From Nipponacmea schrenckii (lineage: Eukaryota; Mollusca; Gastropoda; Lottiidae): a DNA stretch of 64,000 nucleotides. The stretch spans positions 4,526,001 through 4,590,000 of the forward strand of contig JAUJPP010000002.1 of NCBI GenBank assembly GCA_030562195.1, in the 5' to 3' direction. Below are positions 54,190 through 63,898 of the stretch, in pieces. The notes under the pieces are model-generated. The model made no database searches, was not told where the DNA came from, and saw only the letters and a program-made list of their open reading frames with translations. The translations under genes were made by a program, and so were the position numbers. Position 1 is the stretch's first letter. Every line of letters begins with the position of its first letter.

Positions 54190-54815
54190 CGCCATCCCAA
54201 AAAATCCTGGTCTTTCTTACGAAATCAAAACAATAATAGACAAGAAAAAACTATTTGATTATTTTAAGGGTATTTTGGGAAATGAACCGAAAAATAATGC
54301 ACATGAAAAGCTAACACATCAAGTAGATAGTGATCATTATGATTTTAACGAATTAAAAAAGTAAAATAACCGATGATGAAATTAAAAATGCGATTCTTAA
54401 TTTAAAGCGGGGGAAAAGTTCGGTATCGACGGAATTCCACCTTAATTTTTTTAGATTGCGGGACATTGTTGATATCAAAATTTCCAACTTTTTAAACTAT
54501 TTATTCGACAATAATCAATATCCGAAATCTTGGCTAGAAGGTATTCTTATACCCATTCCCCAAAAAGGTAATTTAGATAATCACGATAACTTTAGAGGAA
54601 TTCATCTTAGTAGCGTGTTTTCTAAAATATTCTCAAACATAATTAACTCGAGGTTATACAATTAATGGGCCGAGAGAAATAATACAATTTCTGAATTTCA
54701 ATTTGGTTTTCGAAAAGGCAAAAGCACTACGGATGCAAATGGCATCATATTATCGATACGGAGTCAAAACGAACGTTTTTTTTTTTGTGCATTTAATGAT
54801 CTTAAGAAATGTTAG
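54190..54815 (+). pseudogene. LINE fragment: RT N-terminal half
   Basis: Recognisable in several frames: IKNAILNLKRGKSSGIDGIP, then SWLEGILIPIPQKGNLDNHD with NFRGIHLSSVFSKIFSNIIN, then FQFGFRKGKSTTDA. These are RT blocks 0-2 of a jockey/CR1-like LINE. Stops and shifts break it; it ends near 54815 without the YADD region. Likely continuous with 50560-51139 before the insertion of 51140. Confidence 0.75.
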
Positions 54816-54819
54816 GTGT

Positions 54820-55400
54820 TAAACAATACTACTGCAAACGTCTAATTTAGAACAAAACACTAAAAATCAAACATAAATGCTTATTTGACACTTCTAACCA
54901 CGTGAAACGAATTATAAACCTTTTCTAATTAAAGTCATTGTTTTTTTTATTATAATTGGAAAAAATAATAAAATATTAATAATTATCACCAGGGTGGACA
55001 TTCAAGCTTTTCATTCAAATTTCTAGAATTATCACATGTGTAAAAAAATTTTATTAGATATTATTGAATTTTCATCCGGTTGAAAATACAAGTTTTTAAA
55101 AAATATTTCAGTTCTTTAAATCCAAGTTTTTAATTCAAAATTTAAAAACTAAATGTATACCGACCACAACTGGTCATAATTCAATAATATTTAATTAAAA
55201 ACTTGAATTTCCACGGAGTTTTTAATTCAAAATTATTGAATTATCGCCTGAAAATACAAGTTTTTAAATTATATTCCAGATTTTTAAAATCAAAATTAAA
55301 AAAATAAATGATGCTGTATAAGGACCATCCTAGACCACTGTAGTTTGATGTTTTGTTTTTTAGGTTTTTTTTTTTTCAAAATATCATAACTATATATTAG
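54820..55400. other. AT-rich intron with short inverted A/T runs, no gene
   Basis: Repeated strings such as AAGTTTTTAATTCAAAATT and AAAATACAAGTTTTTAAA; no coding content. Confidence 0.5.
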
Positions 55401-55406
55401 TTTTAC

Positions 55407-55587
55407 CTTCTGTAGCTGTTAGTGCAGATTTAGAAGCTTCAGATCCTCGTCCAGCTTCATTATATGGTGTAACTATTAGAGTATAGTTAATATATGGTAA
55501 CAAATCAATTATTGGTTGTGTTATACCGGCTTTTAAATCTTTTACACTATATATTGGTGTTACACCTGCACAGTTATTATTCGAAGG
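55407..55587 (-). CDS. Receptor exon: FN3 second half
   Basis: AG acceptor at 55588-55589, GTAAAA donor at 55401-55406. Encodes PIIDLLPYINYTLIVTPYNE then AGRGSEASKSALTATE, the F-G part of FN3. Phase 0 in, phase 1 out. Confidence 0.88.
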
Positions 55588-55647
55588 CTAAAATAGAAAA
55601 AATAAAAAGTAAATAGAAATAAATTATTTATCAGACTAACTATTCAG

Positions 55648-55705
55648 AGGCTGTGGATCCTGCATCAATAGCTGCTATACCAGCTTCATAATATCGTATC
55701 AATTA
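55648..55705 (-). pseudogene. Decayed duplicate of the neighbouring FN3 exon
   Basis: The minus strand reads IRYYEAGIAAIDAGSTASE then stop, which aligns with VTPYNEAGRGSEASKSALTATE of the exon at 55407-55587. No proper splice sites. A relic of an exon duplication. Confidence 0.55.
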
Positions 55706-55845
55706 AGAAACCTTTTTTGCAAGAGCAAAATTAGATTCCTGAAATCTAAAGTCTAACCCATCCCAATACAAGATCTATATTTAAATATAGCATAAATAAA
55801 TTCTCAAACGCATCACTTATTTTTATAAAACATCCGACGAAAGGA

Positions 55846-56017
55846 ACTCATATCTTATAAACGATATGTCCTAGGATCTTAGTTTTTAACATTATTTTCT
55901 AGGATATCCAAGCGCTCTGATCGTTTCGCATTGTCGAAACGATCAGAGCGCTTGGATATCCTAGAAAATAATGTTAAAAACTAAGATCCTAGGACATATC
56001 GTTTATAAGATATGAGT
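55846..56017. repeat. Perfect hairpin: 83-bp arms, 6-bp loop
   Basis: 55846-55928 and 55935-56017 are exact reverse complements over 83 bases with loop CATTGT. The arms are less AT-rich than the surroundings near the loop (AAGCGCTCTGATCG). No frame. Could be a fold-back transposon end, a hairpin RNA source, or an assembly artefact. Confidence 0.95.
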
Positions 56018-56039
56018 CCCGGCCTGGAAGCCGTTGTTG

Positions 56040-56554
56040 TTATTAGTACTATATACAAATTGCTGTATAATCATTAACAATCTTTGCATCTATTATATAA
56101 TCAGTTAGATTGTCAGTGCCCATATTACATAATAATATACATCCTGGTACTTACCGTATTATTAATATCAGTAACATATATAAACTGTTGTATACATTTA
56201 CTACCATCCTTAACATCTTATATATACTCAGTTAGATTATCAGTTCCTTTATCAAATATTGTATAATAATATACATCCTGGTACTAACCTTATTATCAAT
56301 ATCAGTAACATATATGATCTGCTATATACATTTACTACCAATCTTAACATCTAATATATAAGCAGCTAGATTGCCAGTTCCTTTATCATATATTGTAAAA
56401 TAATAGTCATCCTGGTACTTACCTTATTATTAATAGCAGTAACATATATAATCTGTTGTATACATTTATAGCAAATCGTAACATCTAATATATAATCAGT
56501 TAGATTGTCAGTGCCCATATCATATTGAATAATAATAGACATCCTGGTACTTAC
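56040..56554. repeat. ~132-bp tandem repeat built from an FN3 exon 3' end and splice donor
   Basis: Three decayed units to the left of the exon at 56555. Each has, on the minus strand, a version of YILDVTICYKCIQQIIYVTA followed by AAG|GTAAGTACCAGG near 56154, 56283 and 56418 (one donor mutated to GTTAGT). Spacing 129-135 bases. Confidence 0.85.
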
Positions 56555-56727
56555 CTTATTATTAATATCAGTAACATATATAAACTGCTGTATACATTTA
56601 TTACCAATCTTAACATCTAATATATAAGCAGACAGAGCACCCATGTCTTCATCAGGATACAACCAAGATAAAGTAAGAGTTCTACTATTGATGTTGGTTA
56701 TAGTTAAATCTTTAACAGGCTCAGACC
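56555..56727 (-). CDS. Receptor exon: FN3 first half
   Basis: AG acceptor at 56728-56729, GTAAG donor at 56550-56554. Encodes SEPVKDLTITNINSRTLTLS then WLYPDEDMGALSAYILDVKI, an FN3 domain up to the C-C' region. Continues in frame at 55587. Confidence 0.88.
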
Positions 56728-56792
56728 CTAAATTAAACAAAGTTATTACTATTCGTATCAAAGATCTCAGGCAAGATAAAAAAAATCCTTCT

Positions 56793-57010
56793 GATTGTCG
56801 GGCGAGGTAACATAAGCCTACTGATTTTCAGGCAATGTTATATAAGCCTCCTGATTGTCAGGCAGGGTAATATAAGCCCCCTGATTATCAGGGAAGGTTA
56901 TAAAAGCCTCCTGAATGTCAGGGAAGGTTACATAAGCCTCCTCTCCTGATTATCCGACACGCTTAGATAAGCTTCCTAGTTGTCAGACATGGTAACATAA
57001 GTTCAGTCAA
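56793..57010. repeat. ~35-bp tandem repeat
   Basis: About six units of CCTCCTGATTGTCAGGCAAGG-like sequence ending GTTACATAAG, moderately diverged. Confidence 0.8.
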
Positions 57011-57298
57011 GTTAACATTCGCCTCCTGAGAGCTTTCGTGAAGGATAGATAAAAATGTGATACTCAAAACACCTTTTCTTTTTAGTGAATAGTGTACTTC
57101 TCCCTTTGAAAACTTTTAATAAGAAATATTTTTTAAAAATTCTACGGCTCTCTTACTGCTTACAATATATAATATATTATAATGAGTAATATTTTCAGGT
57201 TGATCCCACGTGAGGACTCCTGTTTAAATCTGCAAACCCTTATATTCATACGTTTTTTTTATTTATCTGTCGGCAGTGCAAATTATTTGAATACCAAC

Positions 57299-57580
57299 CT
57301 ATTGAACGTGTGATGAAAATCTTTGAAAAATCTGTGCTATTCTTTCCTTTATAAACAGCAATGATACTGATACTGTATGTTCTACCAGATTGTAATGTGT
57401 TAGCTGGTACAGTGATATTATTAGTAGTAGGTTCTTGTTTGAAAGGGTCGTTGAGACCTGGTCCTATTATTTGTACACTGTAATTATCCACTCCTCCGGT
57501 CGGTCTATCAAATCTAATAATCATTTGTTTAGTGGTATCATAGCCATTATTAGAATCTAATGGTCCAGGTGTACCAGGAT
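57299..57580 (-). CDS. Receptor exon: complete FN3 domain
   Basis: AG acceptor at 57581-57582, donor GTTGGT ending 57298 (non-consensus). Encodes PGTPGPLDSNNGYDTTKQMI, RFDRPTGGVDNYSVQIIGPG and LQSGRTYSISIIAVYKGKNS, the classic FN3 pattern. Confidence 0.87.
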
Positions 57581-58588
57581 CTAGAAATAAATATGATGCG
57601 ACATGTTTCAGCCTAATAAAATGGTGAGCTGGAAAGGTTGAAATGTTAAAATATAATCTAAATGTGTTTCAAGGAGATAACATTCCAGAAACTTCAATGT
57701 AAAAAGCATTGGAAATACATTTTATTCAGATGAAAAGGCATCTTGAAACACTAAACAATTCAAATGTCAAAAAACGAATTTTGATAAAAAGGACATATTT
57801 TTTTCCTCAAGCTATCAAAACCAATAATTTTGAAGTCCCATGATCAGAGGAAAATAATTGATCCCTTTAAAGAAATTGTAACCAATTTAACCAAATCAAC
57901 GAAGTCTATAGATACTTAATCGTATGTTGAAAGAAACATATTTGGTTAAAGCCATTTGATCAAATTTGTAGCAAAGCTATAAACTAAAATACTGAATTTC
58001 TACAAAGTTTTATTTCTGCCTTCCGAAAAGCCTTAACCCTTACTCCAAGCCTTATAACTTCAATTCCTCCAAACGTTCTTTAAGTGTTAATCTGTTACCA
58101 AGCCAAAATCCAAGATGCTTTCCAAGAATTGTTTCTAGTATATATATCAATTTAGCAATCAGTAATTTGATCAAGGGTTAATCCCTTAAGACTTCGAAAC
58201 AAATAAATTGATGAATCGAATAATGACCATTGGCCGAAAAGTTGACTATCTATGAGTCAGGTAAACGTGTGATATTATAATAGCTTGATAACCCCGAAAC
58301 TGACCGACGTCAGGGTAAGAAGGTTATCAGTTAAAGTCAAGGCTTCGATAAGGTACATAGAACAATAATATACATTGAATAAAACATAAAAAGAATAATA
58401 TATGAAATACACAAATAAATACACTTTACTGCAGACTTTGTTACAAATTGTTCTAAAAGAAATATCTATATTAGGTGTGAAGGCTACGATGCTTTAATAA
58501 AAAACCAAAACAATGGCAGATAGTCATGTGAGAAACACAATTTATGTATTTACGCCTTTTGAGTTGATAAAATATTGATATTACTTAC

Positions 58589-58879
58589 TAGTACTATCAG
58601 TTAGAATCTGATTAGACACAGCATCATCAATAATACTACCTCTATCAGTTCTAACTCTAGCAGTTATCTTAATATTAGTATAATCAGTTCCTGGTAATAG
58701 ACCTGTAACTACACCAGTACGAGCTGTGTTACTTTGAATAGTTGTATCTTGAAAACTGTTACTATTTCCACTGATCACATATCCATTAATATAAGTGTCA
58801 CTTGATACATTCCATGTGAAAGATAAGGTACTGTCAGTTGAATCTGTTACTCTAAAATTTGTTGGTTTCAATTCAGACA
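58589..58879 (-). CDS. Receptor exon: complete FN3 domain
   Basis: 291 bases, AG acceptor at 58880-58881, GTAAG donor at 58584-58588, phase 1-1. Encodes SELKPTNFRVTDSTDSTLS, FTWNVSSDTYINGYVISGNS and GLLPGTDYTNIKITARVRTD. Same length as the FN3 exon at 3321-3611. Confidence 0.9.
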
Positions 58880-58899
58880 CTTAAAGAAAGATACAGAAA

Positions 58900-59384
58900 C
58901 AAAAAGCATCATAGATTTATATCTGGAATTATTATCTCTATAGCGATCTAATTATTAATAGGTATTACAAAATATAAATATATAATTATCTATTCTATAT
59001 TTGTTGGTAGATTTATATTTACATCGGGAATTATTATCTCTATAACGTTCTAATTTTTACAGGTATCACAAAATATAGATATATAATTATCTGTTCTACA
59101 TTCGTTGGTAGATTTATATTTACATCGGGAACTATTATCTCTATAACGTTCTCATTATCCAGGTATATAAAATTATGTTTTACATTTGTTGGTAGATTTA
59201 TCATGTGGAATTAGTACCTCTATAACGTTCTAAATATTTATAATTATTACTCAATATAGATGTATAATTACCTGGTTTACATTGATTACCAGAATTATAT
59301 TCACCAGGTTTATATTTACAGAATTACTATCTTGATAACTTTCTAATTATTTATATGTATTACTCAATATAGATATATAATTAC
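58900..59384. repeat. ~110-bp tandem repeat built from an EGF exon 3' end and splice donor
   Basis: About four units to the left of the exon at 59385. The nearest unit still has the exon end and GTAATT donor (ATTACCTGGTTTACATTGAT on the plus strand near 59270); further units are more diverged (ATTATCTGTTCTACATTCGT). Shared intron strings TATCTCTATAACGTTCTAAT. Confidence 0.8.
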
Positions 59385-59513
59385 CTGGTTTACATTGATT
59401 ACCAGATCTATATTCACCAGATTTACATTTACATTCTGAGGTACCAGCATAACATATCAAATCAGGAACACAAGCTAGACTTGAATTACTACAATCTCCA
59501 TTATATCTTAATT
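59385..59513 (-). CDS. Receptor exon: EGF/EB-like module
   Basis: AG acceptor at 59514-59515, donor GTAATT ending 59384. Encodes LRYNGDCSNSSLACVPDLIC then SECKCKSGEYRSGNQCKP, six Cys. Confidence 0.86.
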
Positions 59514-59835
59514 CTATAAAATAAATGAATGGAAATCACCCCTTTTGCACTATAGGCAGTAATATATTTTTTAATAAATAATTTAACAAATTTATATCTA
59601 TCCAAAAGTTTTGGAGTAAGAGAAATATCTTATATACCCAGGTTATACAGGATGCCCTAAAAGTGCAACTGTTTCTGTTTAATAATCAATAACTATTATA
59701 TTTTATTCAGATTATTCGATTCCTAATGATTAGTATACATCAATAAGATAATTACAAACAAATACTACAAAACATAACATATAAACCATATTATTTAATA
59801 TAACTAATGAGAAAACATGCAAATATAAAAACTTA

Positions 59836-59956
59836 CTTGGATAACAATAATTCATAAACAAATAATGATCACTTTGACATCCACATATATTGTTGATACA
59901 TTGTAAATTACCAGTACATGGCTGTACAGAGTTGCAGCTACTACCAGGTTCTTGTT
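59836..59956 (-). CDS. Receptor exon: EGF/EB-like module
   Basis: AG acceptor at 59957-59958, GTAAG donor at 59831-59835. Encodes QEPGSSCNSVQPCTGNLQC then INNICGCQSDHYLFMNYCYP, an EB-like cysteine pattern. Confidence 0.86.
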
Positions 59957-60104
59957 CTATAAAATAAATTATCATATTTATATACATGTATTATTTATTA
60001 CATTTTAAGTGTTAATAAATTCCAATTTCAATAACAAAGGTCTCTAGCTACAAAGTTTTTTCACAGGAATACTGATATTAACTAAGTTGTTGATTTTTAC
60101 TTAC

Positions 60105-60380
60105 TTGTGGTGTCTGATACTGACTCTGATTTAACTTCATAATTTGAATCTCTATCAGTATTAACTATAGATATAACTATAATATTGTACACAGTACCAG
60201 GTTGTAGACCAGTTATTTCACCAAATACTTCAGTATTACCGATATTATTTTTATTTTTAGTACCATTTACTTCTATACTAATACTTGATATATATTGATT
60301 ATTGGATGGTAGTGTCCATTTAACTGTTACAGTGTTAGTCTTAGGATCAACACTATTAATTGTGGTTTTCAATTCTGAAG
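60105..60380 (-). CDS. Receptor exon: complete FN3 domain
   Basis: AG acceptor at 60381-60382, GTAAG donor at 60100-60104. Encodes SELKTTINSVDPKTNTVTVK, WTLPSNNQYISSISIEVNGT and GLQPGTVYNIIVISIVNTDR. Confidence 0.9.
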
Positions 60381-60581
60381 CTGTAATAAGAAATAATTCA
60401 ACAAATTAAAGAGACTGATTTTAGAATATGTATTTACAAATCATAGAAATCTGTTTGCAATCACAGACCTGGCACTAAAGACAAGAGTTGAATCCTGTAA
60501 TGTCATTTTGCTGAGGGCTCAATTCAAGGTCAACCAACCCATTTGTCAACTTCTTTATATATTTTTTATAATACAACGTAC

Positions 60582-60716
60582 CATTTTTACACTGATTGTT
60601 GTTTGTATAAAAACCTTCTTTACAATAACATTTTTTACCACCTCCAATATCTACACATTCTGTATTTGTACCATCACATTGATCGGTTGTATCACATGGT
60701 TCTCTGTATCCAGCCT
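60582..60716 (-). CDS. Receptor exon: EGF/EB-like module
   Basis: AG acceptor at 60717-60718, GTACGT donor at 60576-60581. Encodes AGYREPCDTTDQCDGTNTEC then VDIGGGKKCYCKEGFYTNNN. Paralogue of 2858-2998 and 6040-6174. Confidence 0.9.
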
Positions 60717-60846
60717 CTGTAAGATAATCAAATATTATCAGCTATGGTTATTCTTGAAGACTTCAATCAAATATTGATTTTTACATGATTAGAAATAAAG
60801 AAGTAAATATTAAGAAAACAGTACAATTCATTGAAACAAAACTTAC

Positions 60847-61120
60847 TAAGTGTAGTAAAGGTGATATAAGGTTGATCAGATGGTACAACTAGAGAAGGGT
60901 TTCTGTCAGTTTTAACAACAGTTTCAACTTTTACATTTATATACTGAGTATTTGGTATAAGTCCAGTGATTATTACTGTCCGTTTAGTTCTATCTATCTG
61001 GCCCATTTCCTTTTATATTGAAACTCTGTATAGCATCTTTGATAGGAACTGTCCAGTTTATAGTTACACTATTTGATGTTAAACTTTCTCTTGTAACACC
61101 TGTTGGCTTTAGTTCAGCAA
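60847..61120 (-). pseudogene. Receptor exon: FN3 domain with 17-bp frameshifting deletion
   Basis: Acceptor (AG at 61121-61122) and donor (GTAAG at 60842-60846) are intact and the sequence parallels 3321-3611, but 17 bases present there (near 3474-3490) are missing at about 61000. That shifts the frame in mid-domain. Skipping the exon would keep the reading frame, because its ends are both phase 1. Otherwise the gene is inactive, polymorphic, or the sequence has an error here. Confidence 0.85.
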
Positions 61121-61300
61121 CTACAATAAGGGAATATAGTAGAATTAAATATAAAAGTGATAAGCAGATGAAATTTTACATATTGACTATTTTCCAGACA
61201 TGAAAAATTTGATCTTCATCGAACAGTACTTTTCCAGTTACAGAAATAATTTTGTTTTGTCCGATTCTATCTAAACACATCCTTGACTTCACACTTATCA

Positions 61301-61600
61301 ATTACATTATTTTCTTGTAACCAGAAGTCATCAAGATAATAAAAAATCTACCTTCATGTATATATACATCTTGTCAAACGGTCAATTCTATCGAGATAGT
61401 ATTTTCTTGACATGAATAAGATTCAAACTTCACTGAACACTTTGACTTATCTATATATTATATATATTATAAATGAATCTTATTCATGAAGGTAGATTTT
61501 TTATTATCTTGATGACTTCTGGTTACAAGAAAATAATGTGATTGATATAATATATAGATAAGTGGAAGTGTTCAGTGAAGTTTGAATCTTATTCATGTCA
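61301..61600. repeat. Two interlaced inverted repeats upstream of a Penelope-like RT
   Basis: A (61301-61358) pairs with A' (61485-61542) and B (61408-61465) pairs with B' (61543-61600), each ~58 bases with one or two mismatches. The order A-B-A'-B' means the right half is an inverted but circularly permuted copy of the left. Confidence 0.88.
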
Positions 61601-62479
61601 ATTATCACCAATGTGCCTACTGACTCTGTATTAGACATCCTCACTAAACGTGTATCAGCTGTCCTCCCAGATCTAAATACCAAACTTAGTGTCAACAGTA
61701 TTGTGGAACTAGTTAAACTGTGCATATCAACAACATACTTCACTTGGAAAAACGAAATTTACAAACAAGTACATGGCCTACCAATGGGATCACCTATTAG
61801 CCCACTCCTTACTGAAATATATATGACGTACTTTGAAGAACTAGCCTTATCGACAGCCCCTTACCAACCCCAATGCTGGCTACGAAAGGTGGACGATACA
61901 TTTGTCATAATAGATAGTACCAAAGATCCTGAAGAACTACGTCTCCATCTGAACAGCATCCATCCTAGGATTCAATTCACAACTGAAAGTGAAAATACCA
62001 ACCAACAACTAGCGTTCCTTGATGTCCTAATATCACGAAAGGATGAAAGTCTTGCCACAACAGTGTACAGAAAACCAACCCACACAGACCAATATGTCCA
62101 CAACTCATCCAACCACCCAATGACAGTCAAAACAGGAATAATCTCAACCCTTACACGCCGTGCCAACATCATATGCAATCAAGAATCGCTAGAAGATGAA
62201 CTCAACCACCTAAAACAGTCCTTCATCAACTTCAACAAATATAACCCAAAACTGGTGAACAAGGTTATGAAGAACACTCTAACACCCACTTGTAGAAAAC
62301 CTAAACCACCTAAATCTCCGGTATTTTTCAGCATCCCTTATGTAGGAACCATCAGCTACCACATAAAAAGGATACTGACCCCAACAAATAGGAGCTACAG
62401 TAGCATTCTCAGGCACCACGTCCTTAAAAACCTTGGTTCATGCAGAAGGAAGAATGGAAGAACCCAACCCGGACCCTAA
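61595..62479 (+). pseudogene. Penelope-like reverse transcriptase (5' truncated)
   Basis: 294 codons beginning inside the RT: YKQVHGLPMGSPISPLLTEI, then CWLRKVDDTFVIIDS, where the family has Y-V-D-D, so the Tyr is Lys while both Asp remain. It continues with HPRIQFTTESENTNQQLAFL, DVLISRKDESLATTVYRKPT and a thumb-like C-terminal region ending RILTPTNRSYSS. The N-terminal RT blocks are absent. A one-base shift near 62440-62480 separates it from the endonuclease. Confidence 0.88.
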
Positions 62480-62813
62480 ATGTGTAGTATACAAAATTGA
62501 CTGTAGTTGCAAGAAATCTTATATTGGGGAAACATCTAGACCTATATCAGTACGAATAGAAGAACACAGAACGGCATGTAATAAACGCAAGTCTGAAGAT
62601 TCTGCTATAGCTGAACACTATTTAAAAGATAGGCGCCACAGAATCAGATGGAATAGCGTTGAACTTCTTGCACCCAACCATAATTCATGGAAAAACAGAA
62701 AACTGAGAGAAGCCATCGAAATAAAAAAGCACAAGCCAGAACTTAACCGTGATGTAGGATACTATATCCCTAACGTTTGGAATGGACTACCTCTCATCTT
62801 ATGGCTTCCTTAA
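62433..62813 (+). pseudogene. Penelope-like GIY-YIG endonuclease
   Basis: CVVYKIDCSCKKSYIGETSR is the GIY-YIG core (VYKI/YIGET), followed by PISVRIEEHRTAC with the catalytic Arg, SAIAEHYLKDRRHRIRW and REAIEIKKHKPELNRDVGYY with the conserved Glu. It would nick target DNA for retrotransposition. Frame differs from the RT frame, so the element is not active as it stands. Confidence 0.88.
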
Positions 62814-63065
62814 CCCCCCTTGATCTACCCATGTTAATCCTTGTTGGTTTAATTATGGCTTCCGTATTTAGAGTGCTAATCATATGTTGTTTTCTTTTAT
62901 CTATATAAATTGTTAGTCCTGTTAAGTTTTTATTCATTTCTCTTGATAACGCTGCCTGTATGAGCATGTGAAACGTTGAGTAAATAAATTGTTAGAAATA
63001 GTATATCCATATATCTTGTGCTTCTTTACCTATGCCTATTTCTATATGTCTTATAAACAGATATA
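62814..63065 (+). mobile_element. 3' tail of the Penelope-like element with a degenerate hammerhead-like core
   Basis: Non-coding tail. At 62951-62975, CTGCCTGTATGAGCATGTGA followed by AAACGTTGAG occupies the position of the hammerhead in the other Penelope-like element, but the core has an extra base and stem II is only two pairs. The same tail is found at 21986-22102. Confidence 0.6.
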
Positions 63066-63408
63066 ATACTTAATAGACAACAATTATTATGGATATAGAC
63101 TTCTATTTATTAATTCAAACACAACGTTTCATTACACATACAGGTAACGTTATCAAGTGATAAACCATAACAAGGTACAATAACTATATATGTATATCTT
63201 GGAAGCCAAACTTAACAACTCAATAAAACAAACTTGATATATAAGGGATTACCAATGATTAAAGGTGCTCCTTTAAATAATTATAAGATCAAATAGATAT
63301 CAAATAGATTAACAGCAATGTAGATTAGAGCACATTATGATTGGATGGACAGCAATAACAGTAAGGCTGGATGAGCTAGTGAATGAGGATTATTAATAAC
63401 AACAAGAA

Positions 63409-63684
63409 TCATACAATTTGCCAACAGTCGCTTATGTAGTGGCCAGTATCTCTGTTCATGTTTGGTTTATTTCTCTTAATTTCAATGGCTTCTCTGATGG
63501 TTCTATTTTTCCATTTTGGGAGATTAGTAGCTAATATAGTGGGTTTAGACCAATTTATACTGTGGGTCGGGTTATTTTTTATATGTTCTGCAATGGCTGA
63601 TTTAAGATATTCCCCTTTCTGTGTCGCTGTTCTATGCTCTTTCATTCTGACAGATAATGGTCTGGATATAATACTCTTCAAGTA
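63409..63684 (-). pseudogene. Penelope-like GIY-YIG endonuclease fragment, minus strand
   Basis: 90 codons: SRPLSVRMKEHRTATQKGEY, then LKSAIAEHIKNNPTHSINWS and NRTIREAIEIKRNKPNMNRD. Same domain as 62433-62813 but divergent and in the opposite orientation, without RT. A second, older insertion. Confidence 0.85.
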
Positions 63685-63760
63685 ACATTATACTTGTTAC
63701 AGATTAAATATTTCTCAATATTAACAAATTAATAATGATAATAATAAATATAATACTCAC

Positions 63761-63898
63761 CAGGTTTACAAACAGTGTTGTTTGTATAGAAATTCTCATT
63801 ACATGTACATGTTGATACGCCATTGTCTGTATAACAACTACCATTTATAACTTGACAAGAGTCTGGTGTTGTGGTACAAGGATCACCATATCCTCCTT
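63761..63898 (-). CDS. Receptor exon: EGF-like module, most upstream seen
   Basis: AG acceptor at 63899-63900, GTGAG donor at 63756-63760, phase 1-1. Encodes GGYGDPCTTTPDSCQVINGS then CYTDNGVSTCTCNENFYTNN. Paralogue of 3836-3964. It splices to the FN3 exon ending at 61120. Confidence 0.88.

Larger units (their letters stand above)
39679..63898 (-). other. Single-pass receptor gene with EGF/EB-like and FN3 repeats (20 exons seen, 5' end outside)
   Basis: The exons listed individually below join in consistent phase from 63898 down to the stop at 39679-39681. Predicted order: EGF, FN3 (broken by a 17-base deletion), EGF, FN3, two cysteine-rich EGF/EB modules, FN3, FN3, FN3 (two exons), FN3 (two exons), FN3 (three exons), a two-Cys membrane-proximal region over four exons, a transmembrane helix and a short tail with YVN motifs. 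It resembles the extracellular layout of invertebrate receptor phosphatases and Tie-like receptors but has no catalytic domain, so it probably works as an adhesion or adaptor-coupled receptor. Signal peptide and start lie beyond the window. No name is assigned. Confidence 0.85.
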
